Shown: positions 21,987 to 32,312, counted from the stretch's first letter. The stretch is DNA of 64,000 bases from Rhizobium sp. Root482 (GCF_001426565.1 NZ_LMFA01000001.1:333287-397286); one strand, 5' to 3'. Program-made: numbers and translations. Notes: generated by a model not told the origin, from the sequence alone.

Positions 21987-24548
21987 TCAGCTCCGCGGCT
22001 TCAAGTTTTCCGGGTCGTAAAGCGGCTTGTAGCCGACGCTCGCGACCTCGACGGGAAAGGTTTCGCCGAAATATTCCACATTCAGCTTGCGCCCCTCCTG
22101 GCAATGGGACCAGGGAAGATAGGCAAGCGCGATATTCTTGCCGAGGGTCGGGCCGAAGGCGACAGAAGTGGTGTAGGAGCGACGGCCAAGGCTATCGACA
22201 AGCACCTCGCCGGTCGCTGGATCGACCACCGGCATCGAGCCGACCGGATAACGTTTCACGCCATTCCTGTCCGTATTCTCGGTCATCACCAATGTGCAGA
22301 GCATGGCCGGCTGGTTGGCGCGCGCCTTGTATTCCAGATGCTTGGCCTTACCGCGGAAATCGGCTTCCTTGACCTTTGGACGGGCAAGATCGGCCTCGAT
22401 CAGGTTGTACTGGGTGAGGAGGTCGGCGTTCTGCAGGCGCAGGCTCTTTTCCATGCGGCGCGAATTCGCGTAGGTCTCGACGCCAAAGGCCATGACGCCG
22501 GTTTCGCGTAGTGCGTCCCAGACGGCCAGGCCATCCTCATATCGCATATGCAGTTCCCAGCCCTGCTCGCCGACATAGGAAATGCGGAAGGCGGTGACCG
22601 GTTTGCCGGCGATCTCGATCTGCTTGATCGCCGCAAAGGCAAAGTTTTCCGGATCGAGACTTGTGGGATCAGCAACGACCTTCTTGAGCGTCTGTCTGGC
22701 GTTCGGGCCCCAGATACCGATGGTGATGATCTTTTCCGAGACATCGGTGATGGTGACATCGAGACCGCGATCCTCAGCCAAGCGCTTCATGTAGTGGAAG
22801 TCGCGCGGGCCGGCATCGGCGCCGTTCACAAGGCGGCAGCGGTCAGCCATGCGGAAGACGGTGAAATCGGCGCGCACCATGCCCTCGTCGTCGAGGAAGT
22901 GGGTATAGATGCCCTTGCCGATATTGCCATCTCCGCCGATCTTGGCCGCGCAGAGCCATTCGAGAAGCGCGACATGATCCGGACCTTCGATATCCACCAT
23001 ATGGAAATGCGAGAGGCTGACGATGCCGCAATCCTCGCTCATCGCCAGTTGTTCGGCATTGGAAACGCGCCAGAAATGGCGGTTGTCCCATTCGTTCTCG
23101 CGCACTGGTACGCGATCGCCGTATTTTTCCAGAAGATGCTCGTTGGCCGCATAGCCATGGGCACGCTCCCAGCCGCCAAGCTCCATGAAATAGCCGCCCA
23201 GTTCCTTCTCGCGCTCATGGAAGGGCGAGCGCTTGACGCCGCGACCGGAGGCGTAGGGCTCGCGGGTGTGCACCGCCGGAAAGTAGATTTTTTGCGCCGC
23301 CTCGTAGCTGCGGCCGTTGATGAACTCTTCCGTGAGCTGGTGCGGATAGAAACGGGCGTAGTCGATCGAGTTGTGATCGATTTCCGTACGGCCATCGGTC
23401 ATCCAGTCGGCGATCAGCTTGCCGTAGCCCGGGCCGTCCTTGACCCAGATGGCAACGCAGTACCAGAGGCCGCGCACCTTCTGGCTTTCGCCACAGGACG
23501 GTCCGCCGGCGGCCGAAACCTGCAGGAGACCATTGAAGGAATGACCTTCATTATAGCCGAGCTCACCGAGGATCGGCGTCAGTTCCATGGCACGCTCGAG
23601 CGGCTCGATGATCTGTTCCATGTCGAGGTCGCGCTGCGACGGCGACAGCCGCGCCTCATGCTTCTCCAGGATCTCGCGCGGATGGCAGAGGCGCGGATTG
23701 TCGGTTTCGTAATAGCCCCATTCGATCTGACCACCCTCGGTGGTGTTCGGATCGCCGGTATCGCGCATATAGGCGGAGTTGCCCTGGTCGCGCAGAAGCG
23801 GATAGCCGATCTCCTTGCCGGTGCCTTCGAACTCATTATACGGGCCGAAGAAGGTCAGCGGATGATCGACCGGCATGACCGGCAGGTCCTCGCCGACCAT
23901 TTCGGCGATCAGGCGGCCCCAGATGCCGGCGCAGACGACGACGTGATCGGCCATGATCGTACCGCGATGGGTGACGACGCCCTTGATGCGACCGCCCTCG
24001 ACGATCAGCGACTGGGCCGGCGTATTGCCGAAGATCTTGAGCTTGCCGGATTTCTCGGCGGCATCGACCAGCTTGCCGGCAACGGTCTGCGAGCGTGGGA
24101 TGACGAGGCCGGCATCCGGGTCGAACAGCCCGCCCATGACCTGGTCTTCCTCGATCAGCGGGAAGAGCGTCTTGATTTCGGCCGGACCGACATAATGGGC
24201 GCGGGTACCGAAGGCCCGGGCGGAGGAAAGCTTGCGCTTGATCTCTTCCATCCAGTTGTCGTCGCCGGTACGCGCCACTTCAAGCCCGCCTATGCGGGCG
24301 TAGTGACCCATCTTCTCGTAGAAATCGATCGAATATTGCGTGGTCCAGACCGAGAGGAAATCGTGGCTGGTCGTGTAGCAGAAGTCGGAGGCGTGCGCGG
24401 TCGAGCCGATATCCGTCGGGATGCCGGACTTGTCGATGCCGACGATATCGTCCCATCCCCGCTCGATCAGGTGATGGGCAATGGAGGCGCCGACAATACC
24501 GCCGAGCCCGATGATGACGACCTTCGCCTTTTGTGGAAATTCTGCCAT
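21987..24548 (-). CDS. Dimethylglycine/sarcosine dehydrogenase-like flavoprotein with GcvT domain
   Basis: An 853-residue protein. The N-terminal half is a DAO-type FAD domain; the GSTAHAS segment carries His52, which aligns with the histidine that binds FAD covalently in dimethylglycine dehydrogenase. The dinucleotide loop reads GLGGIVG, one residue longer than the usual GGGIVG. From about residue 440 the protein has the FAO_M and GcvT/T-protein C-terminal domains (GYFMELGGWERAHGY, ISYVGEQGWELHMRY, RMEKSLR), which bind tetrahydrofolate and capture the formaldehyde unit. The likely reaction is oxidative demethylation of dimethylglycine, sarcosine or another N-methyl compound. It is monocistronic. 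Confidence 0.85.
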   Translation of the reverse strand: MAEFPQKAKVVIIGLGGIVGASIAHHLIERGWDDIVGIDKSGIPTDIGSTAHASDFCYTTSHDFLSVWTTQYSIDFYEKMGHYARIGGLEVARTGDDNWMEEIKRKLSSARAFGTRAHYVGPAEIKTLFPLIEEDQVMGGLFDPDAGLVIPRSQTVAGKLVDAAEKSGKLKIFGNTPAQSLIVEGGRIKGVVTHRGTIMADHVVVCAGIWGRLIAEMVGEDLPVMPVDHPLTFFGPYNEFEGTGKEIGYPLLRDQGNSAYMRDTGDPNTTEGGQIEWGYYETDNPRLCHPREILEKHEARLSPSQRDLDMEQIIEPLERAMELTPILGELGYNEGHSFNGLLQVSAAGGPSCGESQKVRGLWYCVAIWVKDGPGYGKLIADWMTDGRTEIDHNSIDYARFYPHQLTEEFINGRSYEAAQKIYFPAVHTREPYASGRGVKRSPFHEREKELGGYFMELGGWERAHGYAANEHLLEKYGDRVPVRENEWDNRHFWRVSNAEQLAMSEDCGIVSLSHFHMVDIEGPDHVALLEWLCAAKIGGDGNIGKGIYTHFLDDEGMVRADFTVFRMADRCRLVNGADAGPRDFHYMKRLAEDRGLDVTITDVSEKIITIGIWGPNARQTLKKVVADPTSLDPENFAFAAIKQIEIAGKPVTAFRISYVGEQGWELHMRYEDGLAVWDALRETGVMAFGVETYANSRRMEKSLRLQNADLLTQYNLIEADLARPKVKEADFRGKAKHLEYKARANQPAMLCTLVMTENTDRNGVKRYPVGSMPVVDPATGEVLVDSLGRRSYTTSVAFGPTLGKNIALAYLPWSHCQEGRKLNVEYFGETFPVEVASVGYKPLYDPENLKPRS

Positions 24549-24697
24549 TGCGTGCGACCCTGATTGGATGCTGGATTGGAGTATTGAAGGCGGACTTTAG
24601 GGCTTGCGCCGTCGGGACTAGAGCCTGTCTACGACATAATCACCATACTGCACGACCAGAGCGCAACGGCCCATGACCTTGCCGATCGCCGTTCACG

Positions 24698-27244
24698 TCA
24701 ATCCGTTTCCGCCGTGCCGCCGACGCTGATTCTTCGGGGCCTGCGTTGCGTGCCGCTGCGCTTGACGCTGTCGGCCGGAAGAACCGTCTGCATCTGCTCC
24801 TCAGACACGTCCGGCGCCTCGATTTCGTCAGTCTCCGGCACGGTCGGCTCGGCCTCCGCTTGCTGCTTCGGGAAGGGCGCGCCGAGCCCCTCCTCGCGAA
24901 AACGCTCGTAGATCGCCAGCCGCAACTCGTTGCGCACGCCGCCGCCATTGACGATATCGGCGAGATAGACCCGCAGTTCGAAGGTCATGGTGGAATCGCC
25001 AAAGGCGCTGAACACGGCGACGGGCTCGGGGTTCCGGAGAACCAGCGGATGCGCAGCGGCGATCTCCAGCAGCGTATCCATCACCTGTCGCGGCACGCTT
25101 TCATAGGTGACGGTCACCGGGATATCGGAGCGGCCAAGCTTGTTGCGGTGCGTCCAGTTGCCGACCATGGCATTGATGAACAATGAATTCGGCACCATGA
25201 TCGTCTGCCGCTGGAAGGTCTCGATCTCGGTCGCGCGCACCGAGATGCGCTTGACGAAGCCTTCCGTCGTGCCGGTGACGACCCAGTCGCCGACCTTGAA
25301 CGGCCGTTCCACCAGAAGGATGAGGCCGGACACGAAATTCGACACGATATTCTGCAGGCCGAAGCCGACGCCAAGCGACAGCGCGCCGGCCACCAGCGCC
25401 AGGCTCGACAGGTCGAGCCCGGCCGCCGAAATGCCGATCAGCCCGGCAAGCCCGAGCCCGAGATAGCCGATGCCGGTCTTGACCGAATTGCGCACGCCGG
25501 TATCGACACGGCTACGTGCCATGACATTGCCGTCAAGCCAGCGCTGGAACCAGCGCGTGACGACGAAGCCGGCGATGAACAGCAATATCCCGACAAAAAT
25601 GCCGACCAGCGAGATGGTGATGCTGCCTACCTTGATCTCGGTGAAGATGCGATAGGCCCAGGCCTGGATATCGGCGATCTGGAATCCCCATTGCAGCAGG
25701 ATCAGCGGTATGAAAACCAGTACCACCAGCGCATAGATGGCAAGGCCGGCGGCAAGCCCCGCCTGGTCGAGTGCCACCTGTTCCAGGCCGAAACGGCGCT
25801 CCAGATAGCGGCCGACGACCGTGTCGGCGAGCGCGTTCTGCTTGGCCACCGCCTTGCCCGTCAGGATGCCGATATACATGGTGACCACGATGGCGCCGGT
25901 CATGACGATCTGGGTGGCGATGAAGCGCGCAAGACCGACATAGCCCGAAAGTGCCGCGATGATCAGCCCGGCGCCGGCCAGAACCAGCAGCGCCGAGATG
26001 AAGCGCGGCCAAGGCTTGCCGCGGCCATCCGGCGTTTCGCCGGCGGAAACGATCGGCTTGATCAGCGCCATAGCCATCAGGATCAGCCCGGTGATGATAG
26101 ACGCGATCAGGCTCTTGACGACGGTCAGGACCACCGGAGAGCCCATTGCCTCGCCAATCGCGCCGGCCAGGTAATCGAGGCCATTGACGATCGCCATGGC
26201 GAAGATCGACAGGACCAGCAGGCGCGCGCCCTGATTGGAGACGCGCACTAGGCGCCAGACATTCTGCCGTGGCGCCAGCACCGCATTGGCAAGGGTGGAG
26301 ACGAAGACGAGCGCTCCGCTCGTCGCCAGCATCGCCGCAACGATCGGCGCGATATCCGGCCGCAGGACATTGAAGGACTGAAGGAAGAAATAGCTCGTCA
26401 CCGCAAAAACCACCATGGCCGTAGTCGGTATCATGGTCGACCAGAAGGCGACCGACAGGCGGGTGATGTAGCCGGGCTCTCCGCTGGTTGCCTCACGATA
26501 GACAAGCGGCGAAAAAAGCCGTCGCGTCCCGACCACGAGAACAAGCGCGGCGCAAAGCGACAGGAACAACGCTCCCAGCAGTTGCAGGCGCTTGAAGCTC
26601 CAGACGAACCGGAGCCAGCTGGTGACGCTGCGCGAAAACTGCTGCCGCTCGATGTTGAACGCGACAATCGCATTGTCGAGCGTGGCACCGTTGATCGTGG
26701 TGTGCTTGAGCAGCGTATTGCTGAACAGGGCGCGCCGCGTTGCCGTAATGGTGTTGGACAATCTGGTCGCCTGGATCGAGAGATCCTCGGCGGTTCCGGT
26801 CAGCGCGTTGATTTCTCCGCGCTCGGCCATCAGGCGCTTGCGCTCCTGGGTAACGACGTCGGCCTCCGGCGGTGCATCCGCCGGCGGCGGCTCGCCCAGT
26901 TCGGTCAACCGCGCCTTGATCGCGTCGAGACGCGGCCGGGTGGCGACGGAAATCGCGATGATCTGCTTGGCGGCGGCATCGACCTCGACCTTGATATCCG
27001 CCAGGCGGATATCGTCATTCTCGGCTTTTTCGACCTGATCGGCCAATTGCTGAAGCGATTTGCGGGCGGCGTCGAGCTGCGCGCTCGTCTGCGCCTGCGG
27101 ACTTGCTTCATCCGGAGGCTGGATCTTGCCCTGCGTTTGGCCCTGAGGTTCGGCGCGAACGGCCGGCTGCTGGCCGAGAGCCGGTACGGAACAGGCCAGT
27201 AACATCAGAGAAAAGGCTACAAGAAAGCGCTTGGACAATGACAT
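24698..27244 (-). CDS. Large MscS-family mechanosensitive channel (DUF3772 type)
   Basis: An 848-residue membrane protein. A signal peptide (MSLSKRFLVAFSLMLLACS) is followed by a coiled-coil periplasmic DUF3772 region (about 50-200, with QLADQVEKAENDDIRLADIK), about ten transmembrane helices, the MscS pore helix region (SLALVAGALSLGVGFGLQNI and FVSGLILLVERPFKVGDWV) and a cytoplasmic MscS C-domain. It releases solutes during hypo-osmotic shock. The start at 27244 is chosen because GGAGAAGAAC precedes it and it yields the signal peptide; a longer frame runs upstream. The C-terminal 60 residues are acidic, then basic. Confidence 0.9.
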   Translation of the reverse strand: MSLSKRFLVAFSLMLLACSVPALGQQPAVRAEPQGQTQGKIQPPDEASPQAQTSAQLDAARKSLQQLADQVEKAENDDIRLADIKVEVDAAAKQIIAISVATRPRLDAIKARLTELGEPPPADAPPEADVVTQERKRLMAERGEINALTGTAEDLSIQATRLSNTITATRRALFSNTLLKHTTINGATLDNAIVAFNIERQQFSRSVTSWLRFVWSFKRLQLLGALFLSLCAALVLVVGTRRLFSPLVYREATSGEPGYITRLSVAFWSTMIPTTAMVVFAVTSYFFLQSFNVLRPDIAPIVAAMLATSGALVFVSTLANAVLAPRQNVWRLVRVSNQGARLLVLSIFAMAIVNGLDYLAGAIGEAMGSPVVLTVVKSLIASIITGLILMAMALIKPIVSAGETPDGRGKPWPRFISALLVLAGAGLIIAALSGYVGLARFIATQIVMTGAIVVTMYIGILTGKAVAKQNALADTVVGRYLERRFGLEQVALDQAGLAAGLAIYALVVLVFIPLILLQWGFQIADIQAWAYRIFTEIKVGSITISLVGIFVGILLFIAGFVVTRWFQRWLDGNVMARSRVDTGVRNSVKTGIGYLGLGLAGLIGISAAGLDLSSLALVAGALSLGVGFGLQNIVSNFVSGLILLVERPFKVGDWVVTGTTEGFVKRISVRATEIETFQRQTIMVPNSLFINAMVGNWTHRNKLGRSDIPVTVTYESVPRQVMDTLLEIAAAHPLVLRNPEPVAVFSAFGDSTMTFELRVYLADIVNGGGVRNELRLAIYERFREEGLGAPFPKQQAEAEPTVPETDEIEAPDVSEEQMQTVLPADSVKRSGTQRRPRRISVGGTAETD

Positions 27245-27379
27245 GTTCTTCTCCGGCAGCAACCGCGTCCCAGACAGAATCGCAACGGGACGCAAGCAGT
27301 TGAGGCGCTGCTTAAGGCGCAGGCGCGCCGGATGCAAAATCCATTTCATGGCCATTCTTCCCTCATCGGCGGCGGACCG

Positions 27380-27940
27380 TCAGAATCCGGAACCCGGCTG
27401 GGTGAGGAATGTCAGTTCGGCCTGCGTCGAGGCTCGCCCCAGAATGGCGTTGCGATGCGGGAAACGCCCGAACTGGGCGACGATCTCGTGATGACGGATA
27501 GCGAAATCCAGATAATTGGCGTTGCCGAGATCGGAGAACAGCCGCACCGACTGCTCCTGATCGACGAGGTTTTCGGAATGTTCGAACGGCAAATAGAGAA
27601 ACGCCCTTTGATCGACCGTCAGGCTTTTGTCCGCGTCCGCCTCCATGGCAAGCCGGGCCTCGCCCAGCGCAAGTCCGTCGGTCGCGAAGGCGAGCGGTGT
27701 TGCCCGGTATATATTGCGCGGCATCTGATCCAATAGGATCACCGCGGCAAGCCTGTTCTCAGGCGTTGCCCGCCAAACAGGAGCGACGCCCCGCGCCAGT
27801 GCCAGATGCGCCTTTCGAAAGCGCCGGTCGCATTGTTCGTCGAGCCCCGGCGGCGGGTTGAACCAATCCTGCGGTTGCAGTTCCTCGAACCAGAACGACA
27901 GGATGTCGTCCGGGCTGGCATTGTCATCAGTCTCAGCCAA
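27380..27940 (-). CDS. DUF924 family protein
   Basis: A 186-residue soluble helical protein. It has the DUF924 features ILSFWFEELQPQDWF near the N-terminus, LAAVILLDQMPRNIYR in the middle, and FLYLPFEHSENL followed by HHEIVAQFGRFPHRNAILGR near the C-terminus. The family has a TPR-like fold, and its biochemical role is not settled. It lies 135 bp downstream of the MscS gene start on the same strand and is probably transcribed alone. Confidence 0.88.
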   Translation of the reverse strand: MAETDDNASPDDILSFWFEELQPQDWFNPPPGLDEQCDRRFRKAHLALARGVAPVWRATPENRLAAVILLDQMPRNIYRATPLAFATDGLALGEARLAMEADADKSLTVDQRAFLYLPFEHSENLVDQEQSVRLFSDLGNANYLDFAIRHHEIVAQFGRFPHRNAILGRASTQAELTFLTQPGSGF

Positions 27941-28246
27941 GTCGGTTCCCTCTCTTCAATCACGAACGCCCAATGCCGTGCTATTGGAGACATAGAAAGT
28001 AACGTCGCCGTTTCCATGGCAGCCGGTCGGCGTTCGTTTCGCCGCCACAGTCCTACCGCCGGCACCGCAGCTCCGGCAAGGGCCTGCGGAAGTTCGACGG
28101 CGAAACGGCCGCGCCGGGCAAATGATTTCAGCATCCATGCCCACTGGGGGCAGGACTTTCTCCAACGGATCGGCGAAGGCGAAAAGTTCTGCGTTATAAT
28201 ATCCCACTTAATGGATAGACTATACCTGCTAACAATGGAGGTGGAC
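27941..28246. other. Intergenic region upstream of the sulfate operon
   Basis: About 305 bp between the divergent DUF924 and sulfate-binding protein genes. No gene with family features is seen. It should hold both promoters; a TATAAT hexamer at 28195-28200 is the only clear element. Confidence 0.4.
28195..28200 (+). promoter_or_regulatory. Possible -10 element of the sulfate operon promoter
   Basis: A perfect TATAAT lies 47 bp before the chosen start of the binding protein gene in an AT-richer patch. No good -35 element is found 16-18 bp upstream, so an activator may be needed, or the match may be chance. Confidence 0.3.
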
Positions 28247-29272
28247 ATGCAAGCCAAGACACTGATGCGTTTTTTTACCGCAGCACTTCTCGCCGGCAGC
28301 ATCCAGCTCGGCGGGCCGGGCATGGCATTCGCCGACACGACGCTGCTCAACGTCTCCTATGATCCGACCCGCGAACTCTACAAGGAGTTCAACGCCGCCT
28401 TCGCGGAGAAGTGGAAGGCCGATACCGGCGAGACGGTGACGATACAGGCATCCCATGGCGGCTCCGGCAAGCAGGCCCGGTCCGTGATCGACGGCCTTGG
28501 CGCCGACGTGGTGACCCTGGCCCTGGAGGCGGATATCGACGCCATCGCCGCCGCTACCGGAAAAATCCCGGCCGACTGGAAAACCAAATTCGACAACAAC
28601 AGTTCGCCCTATACCTCGACCATCGTCTTCCTGGTGCGCAAGGGCAATCCCAAGGGCATCAAGGATTGGGGCGATCTGGTGAAGGACGATATCCAGGTCA
28701 TCACGCCCAATCCGAAGACCTCCGGCGGCGCAAGGTGGAATTTCCTGGCAGCCTGGGCCTGGGCGCGGGATGCCAATGGCGGCGATGACGCCAAGGCTCA
28801 GCAATATGTCGCCGATCTCTTCAAGCATGTACCGGTGCTCGATACCGGCGCCCGCGGCGCGACGACCACCTTCGTGCAGCGCGGCCTCGGCGATGTGCTG
28901 CTTGCCTGGGAAAACGAGGCCTATCTCTCGCTCGAGGAACTCGGGCCCGACAATTTCGACATCGTCACGCCGTCCATCTCGATCAAGGCCGAGCCGCCGG
29001 TGGCGCTGGTGGAAGGCAATGCCGATGCCAAGGGTACCCGCAAGGTGGCCGAGGCCTATCTGCAATACCTCTATTCCGATGTCGGACAGAAGATTGCGGC
29101 GAAACATTATTATCGCCCCTTCAAGCCCGAAGCCGCCGATCCCGAGGACATCAAGCGGTTTGCGGATGTGAAGCTCGTCACTATTGACGAATTCGGCGGA
29201 TGGAAGGAAGCTCAACCGAAATATTTCGGCGACGGCGGGCTCTTCGATCAGATCTACAAGCCGGGACAGTAA
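28247..29272 (+). CDS. Sulfate/thiosulfate-binding periplasmic protein
   Basis: A 341-residue protein. The signal peptide includes MRFFTAALLAGSIQLGG and ends around MAFAD. The mature protein begins with TTLLNVSYDPTRELYKEFN and contains ASHGGSGKQARSVIDGLGADVVTLAL, NPKTSGGARWNFLAAW and ENEAYLS, the signature of CysP/Sbp proteins that bind the sulfate ion without metal. The start at 28247 is supported by GGAGG 6-10 nt upstream; upstream in-frame ATGs are less well placed. It is the first gene of a four-gene sulfate uptake operon. Whether sulfate or thiosulfate is preferred cannot be read from the sequence. Confidence 0.9.
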   Translation: MQAKTLMRFFTAALLAGSIQLGGPGMAFADTTLLNVSYDPTRELYKEFNAAFAEKWKADTGETVTIQASHGGSGKQARSVIDGLGADVVTLALEADIDAIAAATGKIPADWKTKFDNNSSPYTSTIVFLVRKGNPKGIKDWGDLVKDDIQVITPNPKTSGGARWNFLAAWAWARDANGGDDAKAQQYVADLFKHVPVLDTGARGATTTFVQRGLGDVLLAWENEAYLSLEELGPDNFDIVTPSISIKAEPPVALVEGNADAKGTRKVAEAYLQYLYSDVGQKIAAKHYYRPFKPEAADPEDIKRFADVKLVTIDEFGGWKEAQPKYFGDGGLFDQIYKPGQ

Positions 29273-29278
29273 GATTTC

Positions 29279-30136
29279 ATGAGCGCACGCACAGCACCGC
29301 TGTGGCAATTCAGGCAGCCGAGCGTCCTTCCGGGTTTCGGATTGGCGCTCGGCGTCACGTTGACATGGCTCGTTCTCATCATCCTCATCCCTCTTTCCGG
29401 TCTCGCCTGGCGCTCCAGCGCGCTCGGCTGGGCAACCTTCCTCGAACTCGCCACAGACCAGCGAACGATCAATGCGCTGCGCATCAGCTTCGGCACCGCG
29501 CTTGCGGCGGCTCTGGTCAATGTGGTTTTCGGCGTCATCCTCGCCTGGGTGCTGGTACGCTATCGCTTTCCCGGCAAGCGCCTGGTCGATGCCATGGTGG
29601 ACCTGCCCTTCGCGCTGCCGACGGCCGTTGCCGGCATCGCACTGACGACGCTCTATGCCCCGAACGGCTGGATCGGCAGCCTGCTGAGCCCGCTCGGCAT
29701 CAAGATCGCCTTCACCCCGCTCGGCATCGTCTTTGCGCTCGTTTTCGTCGGCCTGCCCTTCGTCGTGCGCACTGTCCAGCCGATCATGGAGGAAATCGAC
29801 AAGGAAGTGGAGGAAGCCGCCGCCACGCTCGGCGCCAACCGCTTCCAGACGATCCGCCGCGTCCTCCTGCCGGGCCTCGCGCCGGCGGTGCTGACCGGTT
29901 TCGCCCTCGCCTTCGCGCGCGGTGTCGGCGAATATGGCTCGGTCATCTTCATTGCCGGAAATCTCCCCTATGTCTCTGAAATCGCACCGCTGCTGATCGT
30001 GATCCGGCTGGAGGAGTTCAACTATCCGGCTGCCACCGCGATTGCCGCGGTCATGCTCATGATCTCCTTTGCCATGTTGCTGATCATTAACATGATCCAG
30101 GCCTGGAGCAGGCGGAGGTACGGCTATGGCGCATGA
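29279..30136 (+). CDS. cysT: Sulfate ABC transporter permease CysT
   Basis: A 285-residue inner-membrane protein with six transmembrane segments. The ABC permease coupling motif [21 protein letters not shown] lies near residues 178-198, and [19 protein letters not shown] and [12 protein letters not shown] are characteristic of the CysT/CysU subunit. It pairs with CysW to form the channel. It begins 6 bp after the binding protein stop and overlaps cysW by 11 bp. Confidence 0.93.
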   Translation: MSARTAPLWQFRQPSVLPGFGLALGVTLTWLVLIILIPLSGLAWRSSALGWATFLELATDQRTINALRISFGTALAAALVNVVFGVILAWVLVRYRFPGKRLVDAMVDLPFALPTAVAGIALTTLYAPNGWIGSLLSPLGIKIAFTPLGIVFALVFVGLPFVVRTVQPIMEEIDKEVEEAAATLGANRFQTIRRVLLPGLAPAVLTGFALAFARGVGEYGSVIFIAGNLPYVSEIAPLLIVIRLEEFNYPAATAIAAVMLMISFAMLLIINMIQAWSRRRYGYGA

Positions 30137-31013
30137 GGCTGTTTCCAACACCGGTTCCGGCAACACCGAACTGGTTCGCGTCGCGACCTCCGAAAGCCGG
30201 TTGGCGCGCTACGGCCTGATCGGCCTCGCCCTCGGCTTCGTCGCGCTGTTTCTCGTCCTGCCGCTGGCGGCGGTCTTTACCGAGGCCATGCGCAACGGTC
30301 CGGGCGAATTCCTGACCGTGCTGTCCGATCCCGAGACCTTCGCGGCAATCAGGCTCACTTTGCTCGTTGCCGGCATTGCCGTGCCGCTCAACCTCGTCTT
30401 CGGCATCGCAGCCGCCTGGGCGATCGCCAAGTTCGAGTTTCGCGGCAAGGCCTTCCTGACAACGCTGATCGACCTGCCGTTTTCGGTCTCGCCGGTCATT
30501 TCCGGCCTCGTCTTCGTGCTGTTGTTCGGATCGCACAGCCTGGCTGGGCCCTTTCTGCAAAGCCATGGCATCCAGATCCTCTTCGCCGTGCCGGGTATCG
30601 TGCTTGCCACCGTGTTCGTCACCTTCCCCTTCGTTGCCCGCGAACTGATCCCGTTGATGCAGGAGCAGGGAACGAGCGACGAAGAAGCGGCCCTGTCGCT
30701 CGGCGCCAGCGGCTGGCAGACCTTCTGGTATGTTACCCTGCCGAATATCAAATGGGGCCTGCTCTATGGCGTACTGCTCTGCAACGCCCGCGCCATGGGC
30801 GAATTCGGTGCCGTATCGGTCGTCTCCGGCCATATCCGCGGCCTGACCAACACCATGCCGCTGCAGGTGGAAATCCTCTACAACGAGTATAATTTCGTTG
30901 CCGCCTTCGCGGTCGCAACGCTTCTCGCCCTGCTGGCCCTCGTCACCCTCGTTCTGAAATCGCTGCTCGAAATGAAGTACAGCGAACAGATCGCCGCCAG
31001 CCGCCGGCACTGA
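30126..31013 (+). CDS. cysW: Sulfate ABC transporter permease CysW
   Basis: A 295-residue inner-membrane protein with six transmembrane segments after a polar N-terminus of about 30 residues. The coupling motif [21 protein letters not shown] and the following [20 protein letters not shown] are typical of CysW. The start overlaps the end of cysT by 11 bp, consistent with coupled translation. The last stretch ([19 protein letters not shown]) matches the family end. Confidence 0.93.
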   Translation: MAHEAVSNTGSGNTELVRVATSESRLARYGLIGLALGFVALFLVLPLAAVFTEAMRNGPGEFLTVLSDPETFAAIRLTLLVAGIAVPLNLVFGIAAAWAIAKFEFRGKAFLTTLIDLPFSVSPVISGLVFVLLFGSHSLAGPFLQSHGIQILFAVPGIVLATVFVTFPFVARELIPLMQEQGTSDEEAALSLGASGWQTFWYVTLPNIKWGLLYGVLLCNARAMGEFGAVSVVSGHIRGLTNTMPLQVEILYNEYNFVAAFAVATLLALLALVTLVLKSLLEMKYSEQIAASRRH

Positions 31014-31027
31014 AAGGTCAAGATTTC

Positions 31028-32062
31028 ATGGAAGTCCGCGTTCAGAACATACGCAAGGAATTCGGCCGCTTTCCGGCGCTCAACGACGTTTCGCTCGACA
31101 TCAGGTCCGGCGAGCTTATCGCGCTGCTCGGGCCCTCCGGTTCCGGCAAGACGACGCTGCTGCGGCTGATTGCCGGGCTGGAAAGCCCGACCGAAGGCAC
31201 AGTCTTCTTCGGTGACGAGGATGCCTCCCGCAAGACCGTGCAGCAGCGCAATATCGGCTTCGTCTTCCAGCATTATGCCCTTTTCCGGCATATGACGGTG
31301 CTCGACAATGTCTCTTTCGGCCTGACCATCCGGCCAGCTGACCGGCGCCCCTCCAACGCCGAAATCCGCCGTCGCGCCGGCGAACTGCTCGATCTCGTGC
31401 AACTGAGCGGCCTTGAAAAACGTTATCCGGCACAATTGTCCGGCGGCCAGCGCCAGCGCGTCGCACTCGCGCGCGCCATGGCGGTGGAACCGAACGTGCT
31501 TCTGCTCGACGAGCCCTTCGGCGCGCTGGACGCGCAGGTGCGCAAGGAACTGCGCCGCTGGCTGCGGGAAATCCACGACCGCACCGGTCATACCACGGTC
31601 TTCGTGACCCATGACCAGGACGAGGCGCTGGAACTCGCCGACCGGGTGGTCGTCATGAGCAAGGGGAAAATCGAGCAGATCGGCACGCCCGACGAAATCT
31701 ACGATACGCCCAATTCCCCCTTTGTGTTCGGCTTCATCGGCCAGTCGAACATGCTGCCGGTACGGATTGAGAACGGTCAATTGTTGATGGGTGATCAGCC
31801 AGTCGGCGTTAGTGCCCCCGGCGAGGCGGACGGTGCCGCCCATCTCTACTTCCGCCCGCACGACATCGAACTGCTGGACGGCGAAGGCAGCATTTCCGGC
31901 ACCGTGGTGGTGACACGGCGGGTTGCAGGCACCCGGCATGTCGAACTCGATATCGGCGCGACGGGCACCAAGGTGGAGATCGAGCTTCCGCCGGAAAAAT
32001 TCACATCCGATCGCGCCCGCATCGCCTTCAGGCCGACCCGATGGAAATTGTTCAGGACGTAG
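31028..32062 (+). CDS. cysA: Sulfate ABC transporter ATPase CysA
   Basis: A 344-residue ABC ATPase: Walker A GPSGSGKTTLLRLIAGLE, Q-loop FVFQHYALFRHMTV, signature [14 protein letters not shown], Walker B VLLLDEPFGALDAQVRKELR and switch His in VFVTHDQDEAL. A C-terminal TOBE-type regulatory domain follows residue 240. It energises sulfate import with CysT and CysW. Its last 11 bp overlap the end of the convergent DUF6894-type gene, with no terminator visible between them. Confidence 0.93.
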   Translation: MEVRVQNIRKEFGRFPALNDVSLDIRSGELIALLGPSGSGKTTLLRLIAGLESPTEGTVFFGDEDASRKTVQQRNIGFVFQHYALFRHMTVLDNVSFGLTIRPADRRPSNAEIRRRAGELLDLVQLSGLEKRYPAQLSGGQRQRVALARAMAVEPNVLLLDEPFGALDAQVRKELRRWLREIHDRTGHTTVFVTHDQDEALELADRVVVMSKGKIEQIGTPDEIYDTPNSPFVFGFIGQSNMLPVRIENGQLLMGDQPVGVSAPGEADGAAHLYFRPHDIELLDGEGSISGTVVVTRRVAGTRHVELDIGATGTKVEIELPPEKFTSDRARIAFRPTRWKLFRT

Positions 32063-32312
32063 TTTTGACCGCCGGAGCGGCGAGATAGTCGACCTTCAGT
32101 TCCAGAAGCAGCCGCACGATTGGAAAGTGATCGGCATTCTGCACCTCGATCTCGAGCGCCTTTTCCGGATCCTGCGGCAATCCGTCGAGCGCCATTTCGG
32201 CCAGAACCACTTTCGCCTGCCTGACGGCGGATAGGAGATCCGGAAACTCGAATCCATCGTCGGCCGGAATGGTGCCGTCATTATCGACGACCTTGAAATA
32301 GAAGAGAGCCAT
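32052..32312 (-). CDS. Small DUF6894-like protein
   Basis: An 86-residue protein opening MALFYFKVVDNDGTIPADDGFEF, with a Leu/Ala-rich helix DLLSAVRQAKVVLAEMALDG. The pattern of a short beta-hairpin with D-G-x-x-x-x-D-D-G-x-E-x-P-D and a following helix matches the small DUF6894 family common in rhizobia. The function is unknown. A non-ATG start upstream at 32336 is possible. Its 3' end overlaps that of cysA. Confidence 0.6.
   Translation of the reverse strand: MALFYFKVVDNDGTIPADDGFEFPDLLSAVRQAKVVLAEMALDGLPQDPEKALEIEVQNADHFPIVRLLLELKVDYLAAPAVKTTS

Noticed and set aside
22548..24563. Long plus-strand open frame opposite the dimethylglycine dehydrogenase-like gene
   Set aside because: It mirrors the codon bias of the real minus-strand gene and has no domain features.
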